Below the pieces are notes generated by a model that was not told where the DNA came from, ran no database searches, and was given only the letters and a program-made list of their open reading frames with translations. A stretch of DNA of 64,000 nt. Origin: Pseudoxanthomonas koreensis. Its GTDB lineage: Bacteria > Pseudomonadota > Gammaproteobacteria > Xanthomonadales > Xanthomonadaceae. Of the stretch, positions 20,302 through 30,278 are shown in pieces. Numbering within the stretch: position 1 is the first letter of the stretch; every line of letters starts with the position of its first letter. The stretch spans positions 17,021 to 81,020 of the forward strand of contig NZ_PDWM01000010.1 of the NCBI RefSeq assembly GCF_010093225.1. Reading direction: 5' to 3'. A program made the translations under genes and the position numbers.

Positions 20302-23300
20302 GCCGCCGCCTCCTGCGACTGGCCGGCGAACAGCGCGTCGACCGCGTGCAACAGTTCCGGCGCGAAGCGCCATGCCTGCACGCCGGGTGAATCGACCTGG
20401 CTTGCATCGAGCCCGCGGCAGAACAGGTAGCGCACGCCGCCGAAATCGCGCGCGTAGTCGTACCCGGCACCAAGGTGGAAGCGCAGCCAGCGGTGCAGGG
20501 CTATCGTGTAAATCAGCGCCTGTAGCGGGTACTCGCTATGCTCCATCGCCTCGTCCATGGCGGCGGCGTGGTAGGCGGGCAGGCGGTTGGACTTGTAGTC
20601 GAGCACGTACCAGCGGCCGTCGTGGACATAGGTGAGGTCGATCAGGCCGGTCATCAGGCCTTCGAGCTGGCGGCGGCCGCCGAAGCCCTGGCGCGTGCGC
20701 AGCAGGCCATGCGCGTGGAGCAGGGCGAGCAGGCGGTCGATGCGAGTGGGCGCCAACGCGAACTGGAACTCGATTTCCGGGCGGCGCTGCGGCTCGGGCA
20801 CGTCGGCCAGGCGCGTGCCTTCGGGCAGGGCCACGGTGAGCGCCTGCCCGGCCAGTGCGGTGAGCAGGCCGGTGCCGGCTTCGACCTCGTCGGCGCCGTA
20901 GCCGCCGCGGCGCAGGGACTCGACGATGCGTCCGTGTTCGCCGGCGGGTGCCGGATCGCCGGGTCGCCAGTCGCGCCAGGCGGCGGAATCGGCGGTCTCC
21001 AGCACTTCGTGCATCACCACGCCGAAACGCGCACCGGCGAAGCGTGGATCGAAGCCGTCGTCGGCGCTGGCGGTTTCGGTGACGGCGTCCGCTTCGCCAG
21101 GCTCGTCGCGACCGCTGGCCGCCGGCTGGGGCGCCGCGCTGGAAGGATCGTGGCCAGTGTCCGCGTTGGCCAGCTGGGTGAAGCTGTAGACCCACCAGTC
21201 GCTGGCCAGCGTGCGGGTCGCACGACGCACCGGCGGCACCTCGCCCTCGGCCTGAGGCGGCAGCCAAGGCAGTGCGGCCGGCGGCGGCTCCTGATCGATG
21301 ACGATGCTGCCGCGCGCGCGCGCGGCCAGCGCGGCCGGGTCCTGCACCATCGTCCACAGCGGCGACTGCGCGTGGCTGTAGAACGCGCCGGTGGCCAGCC
21401 ACAGCGCGTCGCGGGCGCGGGTCAGGCCAACGTAGAGCAGGCGTGCGTCCTCGGCTCGCTGGGCCCGCTTCCAGGCGTCCACGGCCGGCTCCCAGCCGCT
21501 GGTTTCCGCCTGCAGCTTCCAGTGCAGCACGCGGCCTTCGCCTTCGTGCACGACCACCCGGCGCCCGGCGTCCGGCGGCTTGCCGCCGATGCCGGCGTAA
21601 GGCAGGAACACCAGCGGGTATTCCAGGCCCTTGCTCTTGTGCAGGGTCACCACCTGCACGCGGCGCGCATCCGACTCCAGGCGCAGCAGCTGCGCATCGT
21701 CGTCGGCACTGGCCGCGGCGATGACCTGCTCCAGCCAGTCGACCAGGCCGTGCAGAGCCGGTGCGTGGCGCTGCGCTTCCTGCAGCTGTTCGGCCAGCTG
21801 CAGGTAGTTGGTGAGGCGGCGCTCGCCGTCGAGCAGGGCGAGCAGGCGGGTGGCATGCCAGGCGCACAGCTCGTTGACCAGGGCCAGCGGGCCGCCGCGG
21901 TCGAAGCGTTCGCGCCAACCGAGCGCGGTGTCCTGCCACTGGCGCAGCGCCGGGCTGTCGTCCTTGAGCGCGGAGAGGCGTTGCGCGTCCTCACCGACCA
22001 GCACCGTCGCCAGCGCCGCGCGCAGGCGCGACTCGTCGCCACCATGCAGCAGTGCTTCCAGCAGCACGTGCAGTTCGTGCGCCTCTGCGGTGGCGAACAG
22101 GCTCTGCTTGCCCGCGGCCACGGCGGGGATGCCGACCCGGGCCAGCGCCTCGCGAATCATCGTGGCCTCGCGATGCTTGCGCACCAGCACGGCGATGTCG
22201 CCGGGCTGTACCGGGCGGCCATCGATGGTGGCGCGGCCGGCGCGGGCATCGCCCAGCACCGCGTGGATCGCAGCCACGCAGGCGGCGGTGGCCAGTTCGC
22301 GCGACTCGCCGGCCTTGTGCGCCTTGTCCTTCGGTGGCGGCGCCTGCCACAGCACCAGCGCCGGCGCGGGGACGCCGGCGCGCAGGTAGTCGCCGTCGGC
22401 ACGCTTGCCGCCGGGCTGGACCGCGTGGAACTCGATGCGCTCATCGACGAACGGCGGCGACAGCTTGTCATTGCTACGGGCCGCGGCATCAGCCTGCGCG
22501 TACAGCGCCTCGATCGCGCCGAGCACGGCGGGGCGGGAGCGGAAGTTGTGCGACAGCGGCGGCGCCTGCTCGGCGGTGGCGCGCGCAGCCAGGTAGGTCT
22601 CCACGTCGCCGCCACGAAAGCCGTAGATCGCCTGCTTCGGATCACCGATCACGAACAGCGCCGGATCGTCGCTGCCGGCGCCGAACACGCGGTCGAAGAT
22701 CTTCCACTGGCGCGGGTCGGTGTCCTGGAACTCGTCGACCAGGGCGATCGCGTACTGCGCGCGCAGCTGCTGGGCCAATGCGGCGGTGTGCGGGCCGTCC
22801 AGCGCGGCGGCGACGCGGTCGATCAGGTCGTCATAGGTCTGTACCTGCAACTGCTGCTTGTGCGCGGCCAGGCGCCTGCGTGCGTCTTCGCGGATGCGGT
22901 GCAGCAAGGTGGCGCGGCGCGCCTCGCGGTAGTCGCCCATCGCGGCCAGCGCCACGGCGTAGCCCTCCACCGCGGTGCACAGCGGCGAATCGGGCGTGCG
23001 CCCGGCTGCGGCCTTGAGGGTGCGCGCCTGCAGGGTCTGCCGCTGCAGCTGTCCCAGCTTGCCGTGCGTGAACGGCTGCCGCGGGTCGCCAGCCGCGCAC
23101 CAGCGGCGCAGCGCGGCGAACAGGTCCTCGATCCATTCGACCTTGTAGCTGTTCGCGTTCAGGACCTTGCCTTCGACCGCCGCCAGCAGCGACTCGCGGA
23201 AGCCTTCGGCGTGGGTGCGCGCCGATTCCACCAGCGCTCCGGCGGCGGCGTGCAGCAGCGACGTGGGGTCCGGCAACGGAGCGGGCGGTGGCGGCAGCAG

Positions 23301-23912
23301 CACCGCTTCGCGCACCAGCAGCGACAGGTCCTGCGCCAGCGCCTTGTGGCCCTGCGACCACAGGGTGGTGAGGTCCTCGACGCTGTCATCGTCGCGGGCA
23401 TGCGCGCGCCACAGGTCGGCGGCGATGGCCTCGCGCAGGGCCTGGTCGTTGGCCAGCAGTTCCTGGGCGTGGAAGCCCTGGCCGCTTTCCAGCGCGTGCT
23501 CGCGCAGCACCCGCGCGCAGAAACCGTGGATGGTGAACACCGCGGCCTGGTCGATGCCGTCGGCGGCGGCGCGCAGGCGGCGCGCCACCTGCTCGCGTGC
23601 TTCGCCACTGCTCGCGACGTGCGCGTCGATCAGCGCAGCGGTGAGCGTAGCCTCGGGACTGGCGCCGTCGTACGGCACGCCGGCAGCGATGCCGGCGGCC
23701 AGCAGCAGGCGCCGGCGCACGCGGGCACGCAGTTCCTGGGTGGCCGCTTCGGTGAAGGTGACGGCGAGGATGCGCTCGATCGGCAACGCGCGTTCGAGCA
23801 CCAAGCGCACCACCAGCGTGGCCAGGGTGAAGGTCTTGCCGGTGCCGGCCGAGGCCTCGATCGCGCGCACGCCGGACAGCGGCAGCGACAGGTAGGCGTC
23901 CTGCGCACTCAT
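20298..23912 (-). CDS. recB: Exodeoxyribonuclease V beta subunit
   Basis: RecB (1204 aa) supplies the 3'-5' helicase and the single nuclease site of RecBCD and loads RecA. UvrD-type motifs are clear: Walker A EASAGTGKTFTLATL near residue 20, DEFQDTDPRQW, GDPKQAIYGFRGGD, TLHKSKGLEYPLVFLPY and LLYVGLTRARDAL. The C-terminal nuclease motif is visible as GLIDLTYVHDGRWYVLDYKSNRLP, containing the catalytic Asp and D-Y-K. ATG 23912 overlaps the recC stop by 4 bp, matching the recB/recD junction. Confidence 0.96.
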   Translation of the reverse strand: MSAQDAYLSLPLSGVRAIEASAGTGKTFTLATLVVRLVLERALPIERILAVTFTEAATQELRARVRRRLLLAAGIAAGVPYDGASPEATLTAALIDAHVASSGEAREQVARRLRAAADGIDQAAVFTIHGFCARVLREHALESGQGFHAQELLANDQALREAIAADLWRAHARDDDSVEDLTTLWSQGHKALAQDLSLLVREAVLLPPPPAPLPDPTSLLHAAAGALVESARTHAEGFRESLLAAVEGKVLNANSYKVEWIEDLFAALRRWCAAGDPRQPFTHGKLGQLQRQTLQARTLKAAAGRTPDSPLCTAVEGYAVALAAMGDYREARRATLLHRIREDARRRLAAHKQQLQVQTYDDLIDRVAAALDGPHTAALAQQLRAQYAIALVDEFQDTDPRQWKIFDRVFGAGSDDPALFVIGDPKQAIYGFRGGDVETYLAARATAEQAPPLSHNFRSRPAVLGAIEALYAQADAAARSNDKLSPPFVDERIEFHAVQPGGKRADGDYLRAGVPAPALVLWQAPPPKDKAHKAGESRELATAACVAAIHAVLGDARAGRATIDGRPVQPGDIAVLVRKHREATMIREALARVGIPAVAAGKQSLFATAEAHELHVLLEALLHGGDESRLRAALATVLVGEDAQRLSALKDDSPALRQWQDTALGWRERFDRGGPLALVNELCAWHATRLLALLDGERRLTNYLQLAEQLQEAQRHAPALHGLVDWLEQVIAAASADDDAQLLRLESDARRVQVVTLHKSKGLEYPLVFLPYAGIGGKPPDAGRRVVVHEGEGRVLHWKLQAETSGWEPAVDAWKRAQRAEDARLLYVGLTRARDALWLATGAFYSHAQSPLWTMVQDPAALAARARGSIVIDQEPPPAALPWLPPQAEGEVPPVRRATRTLASDWWVYSFTQLANADTGHDPSSAAPQPAASGRDEPGEADAVTETASADDGFDPRFAGARFGVVMHEVLETADSAAWRDWRPGDPAPAGEHGRIVESLRRGGYGADEVEAGTGLLTALAGQALTVALPEGTRLADVPEPQRRPEIEFQFALAPTRIDRLLALLHAHGLLRTRQGFGGRRQLEGLMTGLIDLTYVHDGRWYVLDYKSNRLPAYHAAAMDEAMEHSEYPLQALIYTIALHRWLRFHLGAGYDYARDFGGVRYLFCRGLDASQVDSPGVQAWRFAPELLHAVDALFAGQSQEAAA

Positions 23913-26900
23913 GCCGCGTCCTCCGCGTCCCAGGCATCGGCCAGGCCCCGGAGGGCTTCCGCATCCACGCCTTCGTAGACCCTGCCTTCCACGACCGCGG
24001 CGAACACCACCATGGTGGTGTCGGCGAACCGCAGCAGCATCGCGTCGTCGGCGAACGGATCGCGCCCGCGCAAGGCCAGCCGCAACGCCGGGTCCTCGCC
24101 TTCGGCGAAGCCCCGGCCGTTGCCATGCCACTTCGCGCTGGCCTGCTTCACCGCCCTGGTGAAGTTGTCGCTGCAGCAGTACAGCTCCCAGCTGCTGTAA
24201 GGCGCGAACGGCAGCGGTTCGCGCAGGCCCTGCGCGCGCAGTTGCAGCAGGCGGCCCAGCGCCTGCCGGGCCTGCGCCGGCGGCAGCGGCTCACGGATGT
24301 GCGGGCCCGGCCCCTCCTTCGTTTCGTGGAACTCGACCAGCGGCAGTGCCAGGCCGGCCGCGGACGCCAGCAGCCAGTCCAGGCCGTGGCGGATCGAAGA
24401 CGGTCCATTGGGTTCGCCGAAGCGCAGGCGGGCCAGGCCGTGCGGCCAGGCGTTCCCGATCCGGCCCTGCAGGCGCACGCCATCGATCTCCAGCCCGGGC
24501 AGCACGAGCGACTGCGGTTGCGCATCGCCACGCCAGCCCCGGAAGGCTTCCGCGTATGGCGCCAGCCCGCCACGCAACACGGCCAGCACGCGCCGGCCCG
24601 ACGCACCCGAAGGCAGCAGGCCACGGGCACGCAACAGCGCATGGGTGGCGGCGGAATCCTCGTCGCGCAGCAGCGCTTCGAACACGGCCTGCTGCAGGTG
24701 CATCTTTTCCAGGCCGGTGCCGGGCGCGGACAGCGGTTCGATGTCTTCGCCGGCTGCCTCCACCTCCGGCAGCTGCAGTCCCATGCGGCGCACCAGCGCG
24801 CGCGCCGGATGCCGCAGGAAGCGCTGCAGTTCGTCGACCTGCAGCGCAGGCGCGGACTCGTCCGTGATCGCAGGCAACGCCTCGCCGGCGAACCATGGCG
24901 GCAGTGCGATGCGGCGGGTTGCCGGCTGCGCGGCGGCGTCGCGCCAGGCCTCGCGATAGGAGAAACGGCGCGATTCACCGCTGGCGCCGAACGCGGCCGG
25001 CGAGAACGGCTGCAGCGGGTGGCGCACGACCAGTTCGCGCGCGGCGGCCTCCGGATCGGCGTGATGCGCCTTCGCCACGTCCACCAGCTCGGACACCAGC
25101 ACCGATGATTCGCGCTCGCTGCCGTCGCGTGGGTCATTCCCGATCCAGCTGACATAGAACACGTCCTGCGCGGCGACCATCAGCTGCAGGAACAGGAAGC
25201 GGTCGTCGTCGCGGGTGGAGCGGTCGCCGGGGCGGCGGCGGTCGCTGCCCAGGGCGGCGGTGAGCCGGTTGAGCCCGGCGGCCGGATCGCGCCGCGGGAA
25301 CTCGCCATCGTTCATGCCCAGCACGCACACCACCCGGAACGGCAGCAGCCGCATCGGCACCATGCGGCCGACGCTGACGCCGCCGGTGAGCAGCGGCGCG
25401 CGGGGATCGGCCTCGGCCAGCGCGTCGGCGAAGTGCGCGCGCACCGCCTCGGCCGGCACCGGCGCCTCGTAGCCGGCGCGCGCGGCGGTGGCGGCGAAGG
25501 CGTCGACCAGGCTGCGCAGGCGGTCCAGCGCTCGCTGGGTGGCCGGGTTCGAAGGCGCCCGCGGCAGCAGTGCGTCGAGCAGGTGCAGCAGGCGGTCGCG
25601 CCAGTGCGCCGGCGGCATCGCTTCGCCGAGCACGCGCGCATGCAGGGCGAGCACGCGCAGCAGGCGGACGAGGGTATCCAGCGCATCCAGGGCGCCGCCT
25701 TCCAGCTCCGGCAGCGGCGCCAGCACCTGGCCACCGGGCAGCAGCACCGGCGCGTCGCTGCCGGTGGCGTGGCCCAGCAGCAGGCGGTCCAGGGCGAAGG
25801 CCCAGGTGTAGGCCTCGTCTTCCGGCGCATCGAAACCGGCGCGATGCCGGGCATCGATACCCCAGCGCGCACCGGCCTGCTCCAGCCAGGACTGCAGCCG
25901 TTCCAGTGCCGGCGCATCCAGGCCGTTGGCCTCGGCCAGCGCCGGGCTGGACAGCAGGTCCAGCACTTCATGCAGGCCGAAGCGCGAGACCGGCAGCGCC
26001 AGCAGGCGCAGGAACACTTCGGCCAGCGGCTCGTTGGCCAGCGGGCTGGCATCGGCCAGCGCGTAGGGAATGGCGTCGTCCTGGCCACGGCGGCCGAACA
26101 CCGCGTCCAGGTACGGCAGGTAGGGATCGATGTCCGGCGCCAGCACCGCGACCTCGCGCGGCTGCAGCGGCGGATCGAAGCGCGGATCGTCGAACAGCCC
26201 GCGCAACTGGTCGTGCAGCACCTGCAGTTCGCGCAGGCGGGTGTGGCAGGCGTGCAGCTGCAGGCTCGGGTCGCCGCGATCGACCTCGTCGCGCGGCGGG
26301 AAACCCGGGGCGGCGCGGCGATGGAACAGGTCCGACTGCAGGCGCCGCAGCAGGCCGGGCGCGGCACCGGAGCCGGCGTTCCCTGCGCCAGCTTCCGGGG
26401 GTCCGCCAGCCCCGGCCCCAGCCGCTTCCAGTGCCGGCACGGCGCCCGGGTCGACATTCGCCTGCAACTCCGCCGAGGCGTGCACCACCTCGTAGTCGCC
26501 GACCATGCGCATGAAGTCCACGCCGGCCGCGCCCCAGCGCTGCAGCAGCGGGTGCTCGCCGGCGTCCTCCGCAGCCTCGCCGCGGCGCTGGCGCTGCAGG
26601 TCGCCCCAGTAGTCGGCCACCGGCGAGGGCACGAACAGGTGCAGGCTGCCGACCCGCGCCTGGGTGGCGATCACCCGCAGCACGTCCGGCGAGACATTGA
26701 GCGTGGCGAAGGCCGACAGCCGCGGCGGCAATCCCCGTGGCAGCGGCCCGTCGTGCGCGCCGAAGCGCTCCAGATACTGCTGGATCCGTCGCGCCCGGTG
26801 CGCGCGGCCACTCGCCACGCGGCGCCAGAGGATTGCCTGCGGATCGTCGCGGTCGGCACCGGCCTCCCAGCGCAGCAGCCAGTCGCGGCGCCAGGCCTGG

Positions 26901-27421
26901 TACTTCTCGAACACCCCGGCCAGCTCGCCGGCCAGCGCCCACGCCCGCAGCGGATCGCCGCCGCCAGAACGCGCGACGTGCTCTCCGTAGAGCGGGGCTT
27001 GCCCCGCTGCCTCCCCGCCACCGCCCACATGCGCCGCGATGGCCGCCATTCCCGGCATCGCCAGCACCGCCGGATCGGTCAGCGCCGCATACAGGTGCCA
27101 GTGCAGCATCGCCGCGTCGAGCTCATCGCGCGTGGCATCGCGCACGATGGCATCGGTAGCCTGTTCCGGCCCGGGGTTCGCCGCCAGCGCGCGGCCGACG
27201 AATTCGCCGGGGGTGAGGAACTCGATGTTCGCCGCCACTCCGTGCGCAGCCGCCAGCGTGGCCTGCAGCCAGCGCCGCATCGCCACCTGCGGGATCAGCA
27301 CCACCTCCGGCGCCAGCAGCGGCTGCCCCGGCGCCGGTTCGCGCAGCACTTCGGCGAGGATCCCGGCGAGCACGTCCAGCGCGTTGGAGTGGTAGAGGCG
27401 GAAGTCCGGGGCGGCCGTCAT
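23909..27421 (-). CDS. recC: Exodeoxyribonuclease V gamma subunit
   Basis: RecC (1170 aa) holds RecB and RecD together and recognises Chi. It has an inactive helicase-like fold, recognised by LYHSNALDVLAGILAEVL at the N-terminus, PRGLPPRLSAFATLNVSP, VLGMNDGEFPRRDP, and the operon position. The start at 27421 is the natural N-terminus (MTAAPDFRLYHSN). Residues around 135-160 are a Gly-rich insert (GGGGEAAGQAPLYGEH) encoded by a REP palindrome at 26987-27008 without breaking the frame. It is first in recC-recB-recD and divergent from the Na/Pi cotransporter gene. Confidence 0.94.
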   Translation of the reverse strand: MTAAPDFRLYHSNALDVLAGILAEVLREPAPGQPLLAPEVVLIPQVAMRRWLQATLAAAHGVAANIEFLTPGEFVGRALAANPGPEQATDAIVRDATRDELDAAMLHWHLYAALTDPAVLAMPGMAAIAAHVGGGGEAAGQAPLYGEHVARSGGGDPLRAWALAGELAGVFEKYQAWRRDWLLRWEAGADRDDPQAILWRRVASGRAHRARRIQQYLERFGAHDGPLPRGLPPRLSAFATLNVSPDVLRVIATQARVGSLHLFVPSPVADYWGDLQRQRRGEAAEDAGEHPLLQRWGAAGVDFMRMVGDYEVVHASAELQANVDPGAVPALEAAGAGAGGPPEAGAGNAGSGAAPGLLRRLQSDLFHRRAAPGFPPRDEVDRGDPSLQLHACHTRLRELQVLHDQLRGLFDDPRFDPPLQPREVAVLAPDIDPYLPYLDAVFGRRGQDDAIPYALADASPLANEPLAEVFLRLLALPVSRFGLHEVLDLLSSPALAEANGLDAPALERLQSWLEQAGARWGIDARHRAGFDAPEDEAYTWAFALDRLLLGHATGSDAPVLLPGGQVLAPLPELEGGALDALDTLVRLLRVLALHARVLGEAMPPAHWRDRLLHLLDALLPRAPSNPATQRALDRLRSLVDAFAATAARAGYEAPVPAEAVRAHFADALAEADPRAPLLTGGVSVGRMVPMRLLPFRVVCVLGMNDGEFPRRDPAAGLNRLTAALGSDRRRPGDRSTRDDDRFLFLQLMVAAQDVFYVSWIGNDPRDGSERESSVLVSELVDVAKAHHADPEAAARELVVRHPLQPFSPAAFGASGESRRFSYREAWRDAAAQPATRRIALPPWFAGEALPAITDESAPALQVDELQRFLRHPARALVRRMGLQLPEVEAAGEDIEPLSAPGTGLEKMHLQQAVFEALLRDEDSAATHALLRARGLLPSGASGRRVLAVLRGGLAPYAEAFRGWRGDAQPQSLVLPGLEIDGVRLQGRIGNAWPHGLARLRFGEPNGPSSIRHGLDWLLASAAGLALPLVEFHETKEGPGPHIREPLPPAQARQALGRLLQLRAQGLREPLPFAPYSSWELYCCSDNFTRAVKQASAKWHGNGRGFAEGEDPALRLALRGRDPFADDAMLLRFADTTMVVFAAVVEGRVYEGVDAEALRGLADAWDAEDAA
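26987..27008. repeat. REP palindrome inside recC
   Basis: GTAG is followed by AGCGGGGC-TT-GCCCCGCT, a perfect 8-bp stem with a two-base loop. It belongs to the same family as 7078-7103. Read on the recC strand it encodes AGQAPLY within a Gly-rich loop and keeps the frame open; the TAG falls on the non-coding strand. Confidence 0.9.
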
Positions 27422-27498
27422 CGGGCCATCTTGCCGCAGCCCGCTCTCATGGCGCGAGACGCGCTGCGCGCGCTGTACCCGGATAATGGCCCCCGCCT

Positions 27499-29385
27499 TT
27501 GCCACCGAAGCCGACCGCCTTGACCTGGAAGACCCTGCGCCTGCCGCTGTTCGTGCTCCTCGTCGCCGCGCTGGGCTGGTCGTTCTGGCGCAGCGGCGGC
27601 TGGCTGCAGCTGTGCGCGGGGCTGGCGCTGTTCCTGTTCGGCCTGCAGTGCCTGGAAGACGGGCTGCGCCAGCTCGCCGGCGGCAAGCTGGAACAGCTGC
27701 TGGCGCGCAGCACCGGCACCCCGGCGCGCGGCCTGCTGTTCGGCATCGTCGGCACCACCGTGCTGCAGTCGAGCACGCTGGTGTCGCTGCTGGCGATCGC
27801 GTTCATCAGTTCCGGGCTGATCCAGCTGGCCGGTGGCATCGCGATCATCTTCGGCGCCAACCTCGGCGCGACCACCGGCATCTGGCTGCTGGCGCTGGCC
27901 GGACAGAACCTGAGCCTGTCGCCGCTGGCGCTGCCGCTGCTGGTGTTCGGGGTGATGGGCGGCTTCTTCGGGCCGCGCGGCAAGGCCACCGGGCGGGTGG
28001 TGATGGGCGTGGCCTTCATCTTCCTGGGCATCGACCAGATCCGCGCCGGCTTCGAGGCGATGGGCGGCAACATGGACCTGGCCGAAGCCGGCGGCAGCGG
28101 CTGGGCGCAGACCCTGCTGTTCGTGCTGGTCGGGCTGGTCGCCACGGTGGTGCTGCAGTCCACCCACGCTGTGCTGATGCTGGCCCTGGCCGCGCTGGCC
28201 GGCGGTCAGCTGCAGCTGGACCAGGGCCTGGCCATCGCGATCGGTTCCAACGTGGGCAGCAGCGTGAGCACCGCCTTCGTCGGCATGCTCGGCGGCAACC
28301 GCAGCGGGCAGCGGCTGGCGCTGGCGCACGTGCTGTTCAACGGGGTGACCGCGCTGCTGGCGCTGCTGCTGCTGGTGCCGCTGACCTGGACGATGCGGAC
28401 GCTGGCCGGGCTGGCCGGCTTCGGCGACAACGCGCTGCTGCAGCTGGCGCTGTTCCACACCCTGTTCAACGCTGGCGGCGTGGCCCTGTTCTGGCCCTGG
28501 CAGGACCAGCTGGCGGCGTTGCTGCTGAAGTGGCTGCCCGAGCGCGACGAACCGGCGGTGCCGGCGACGGTGGCGATGGAAGGCGCCGCGCCGGTCGAGC
28601 GGCTGCGCGCGCGCCATCTCAGCGGGCCGGCGCTGGAGTCGGCCGATGCCGCATCCGCCGCCGTGGCGCTGGAACTGCGCCATCTGGGCGGGCTCAGCCT
28701 GGAGGTGATCTGCCAGGCGCTGGGCCTGCCGGCGGATCTTTACGCCCGCGCCGAGATCGACGATGCCCTGCTCGATGCGAGGCCACTGGCCGAGGCTTGC
28801 CACGACGTGGAGCTGCTCTACCAGCAGCGGGTCAAGGGCGTGTATGGCGACCTGCTCGGCTTCATGGGCCGGCTGGAGGCGCCGCTGGACCAGGAGCACC
28901 AGCGCTTCTGGGCCGGCAGCCAGATGGCGGCGCTGCAGCTGGTCAACGCGGTCAAGGACGCCAAGCACCTGCAGAAGAACCTCGGGCCACGGCTGCGCGA
29001 GCCGGACTCGGCGGTGCGGCAGGCCTACGTGGCGCTGCGCCGCAACCTGTTCGGCCAGGGCCGGGCGCTGCACGGCATCGCCCGCGCCGGTGATGGCGGC
29101 GCCAGCACGCTGCGGCTGGACGAACTGGACCGGCAGGCGGAGGCGTTCGACGCGCGGTTCCGCGATGACCTGTTCGAACAGGTGCGCAACGGCCGCTTCG
29201 ATGGCCTGGAAGCCGGATCGCTGCTCAACGACCAGGGTTACGCCGAACGCATCTACCGCAGCCTGCGCCAGGTCTCCGCCTTCGCCGAGGAGCCGGCGTC
29301 GCTGCAGCGCCTGCGACAGCTTGCCGCGCACGGCGACGGCAGCCCGGAGACGCGCGACGGCAAGACCCGTCCACGGAACGGATAA
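27499..29385 (+). CDS. Na/Pi cotransporter family protein with PhoU-like tail
   Basis: A 628-residue inner-membrane transporter of the PNaS family. It carries the duplicated core with the signature glutamine motifs TVLQSSTLVSLL and TVVLQSTHAVLM, plus Gly-rich reentrant segments (FGANLGATTG, IGSNVGSSVS), followed by a cytoplasmic PhoU-like helical domain of about 250 residues. It probably imports phosphate with sodium. The start is a TTG at 27499; another TTG at 27520 is equally possible, and neither has a clear ribosome site. A GATAAT -10-like hexamer at 27482 would give a very short leader. Divergent from recC. Confidence 0.88.
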   Translation: MPPKPTALTWKTLRLPLFVLLVAALGWSFWRSGGWLQLCAGLALFLFGLQCLEDGLRQLAGGKLEQLLARSTGTPARGLLFGIVGTTVLQSSTLVSLLAIAFISSGLIQLAGGIAIIFGANLGATTGIWLLALAGQNLSLSPLALPLLVFGVMGGFFGPRGKATGRVVMGVAFIFLGIDQIRAGFEAMGGNMDLAEAGGSGWAQTLLFVLVGLVATVVLQSTHAVLMLALAALAGGQLQLDQGLAIAIGSNVGSSVSTAFVGMLGGNRSGQRLALAHVLFNGVTALLALLLLVPLTWTMRTLAGLAGFGDNALLQLALFHTLFNAGGVALFWPWQDQLAALLLKWLPERDEPAVPATVAMEGAAPVERLRARHLSGPALESADAASAAVALELRHLGGLSLEVICQALGLPADLYARAEIDDALLDARPLAEACHDVELLYQQRVKGVYGDLLGFMGRLEAPLDQEHQRFWAGSQMAALQLVNAVKDAKHLQKNLGPRLREPDSAVRQAYVALRRNLFGQGRALHGIARAGDGGASTLRLDELDRQAEAFDARFRDDLFEQVRNGRFDGLEAGSLLNDQGYAERIYRSLRQVSAFAEEPASLQRLRQLAAHGDGSPETRDGKTRPRNG

Positions 29386-29483
29386 TTCCTGTACCCACAG
29401 GTTTAATATAGGGTCTGGATTCAGTATGAAGTGCGCATGATGCGCGGTTCGCACGTGCCGCCACGGATCGCCACCCCCTCCCG

Positions 29484-30278
29484 ATGACCGCTCCGACCGC
29501 CCCCGCCGTCGTCCTGCAAGGCGCCCGCCTCGATCGCGGCTCGCGCACGATCCTGCGCGACCTCGACCTGGTGGTGCCGGCCGGCAGCATCACGGCCGTG
29601 CTGGGCCCGTCGGGCACCGGCAAGTCGACCCTGCTCGCCGCGGTGACCGGCGAACTGGTGCCGGCGACCGGTTCGGTGCAGGTGTTCGGGCAGCCGGTGC
29701 CGCGCGTGGCGCGCGCGCTGCTGGAGATGCGCAAGGGCCTGGGCGTGCTGCTGCAGGGCAACGGCCTGCTCACCGACCTGAGCGTGGCCGAAAACGTGGC
29801 CCTGCCGCTGCGCGCGCACACCGCCCTGCCCGAGCCGCTGCTGCAGCGGCTGGTGGCGATGAAGCTCAATGCCGTGGGCCTGCGCGCCGCCGCCGACCTG
29901 TATCCGCGCGAGCTGTCCGGCGGCATGGCCCGGCGCGTGGCGCTGGCCCGGGCGCTGGCGCTGGATCCGCCGCTGATGCTGTACGACGAACCGCTGACCG
30001 GGCTGGATCCCATTGCCTCGGGCGTGATCATGAGCCTGATCCGGCGGCTGTCGCGCAGCCTGGGGCTGACCAGCATCATCGTCAGCCACCACGTGCACGA
30101 GACCCTGCCGATCGCCGACCAGGCGGTGGTGGTGGCCAACGGCGGGATCGTCTTCGACGGCACCCCGGCGCAGCTGCAGGCCAGTTCCGACCCGCTGCTG
30201 CGGCAGTTCCTGGATGGCCAGCCGGATGGACCGATTCCGTTCGAGAGCGTTCCGCCGCGCCGCACGGAGGCCGCGTAA
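29484..30278 (+). CDS. mlaF: Mla phospholipid transport ATPase
   Basis: ABC ATPase (264 aa) of the MlaFEDB inner-membrane complex that moves phospholipids between outer and inner membranes to keep outer-membrane asymmetry. Walker A GPSGTGKST, signature LSGGMARRVALARAL, Walker B LMLYDEPLTGLDP and the switch His (IIVSHHVHE) are all present. It is the first gene of mlaFEDCBA. A TAATAT hexamer at 29404 in the upstream gap may be its -10 box, but no good -35 pairs with it. It overlaps mlaE by TAATG. Confidence 0.95.
   Translation: MTAPTAPAVVLQGARLDRGSRTILRDLDLVVPAGSITAVLGPSGTGKSTLLAAVTGELVPATGSVQVFGQPVPRVARALLEMRKGLGVLLQGNGLLTDLSVAENVALPLRAHTALPEPLLQRLVAMKLNAVGLRAAADLYPRELSGGMARRVALARALALDPPLMLYDEPLTGLDPIASGVIMSLIRRLSRSLGLTSIIVSHHVHETLPIADQAVVVANGGIVFDGTPAQLQASSDPLLRQFLDGQPDGPIPFESVPPRRTEAA

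Noticed and set aside
20538..23978. 1146-codon plus-strand frame opposite recB
   Set aside because: Shadow of recB: Gln/Arg/Gly-rich composition, no domain, and recB motifs are complete on the other strand.
25433..27523. Plus-strand frame opposite recC
   Set aside because: Shadow of recC for the same reasons; it also runs through the recC promoter region.
29386..29483. Promoter for the mla operon built on TAATAT at 29404
   Set aside because: No acceptable -35 hexamer lies at 16-18 bp, so it is only mentioned with mlaF.
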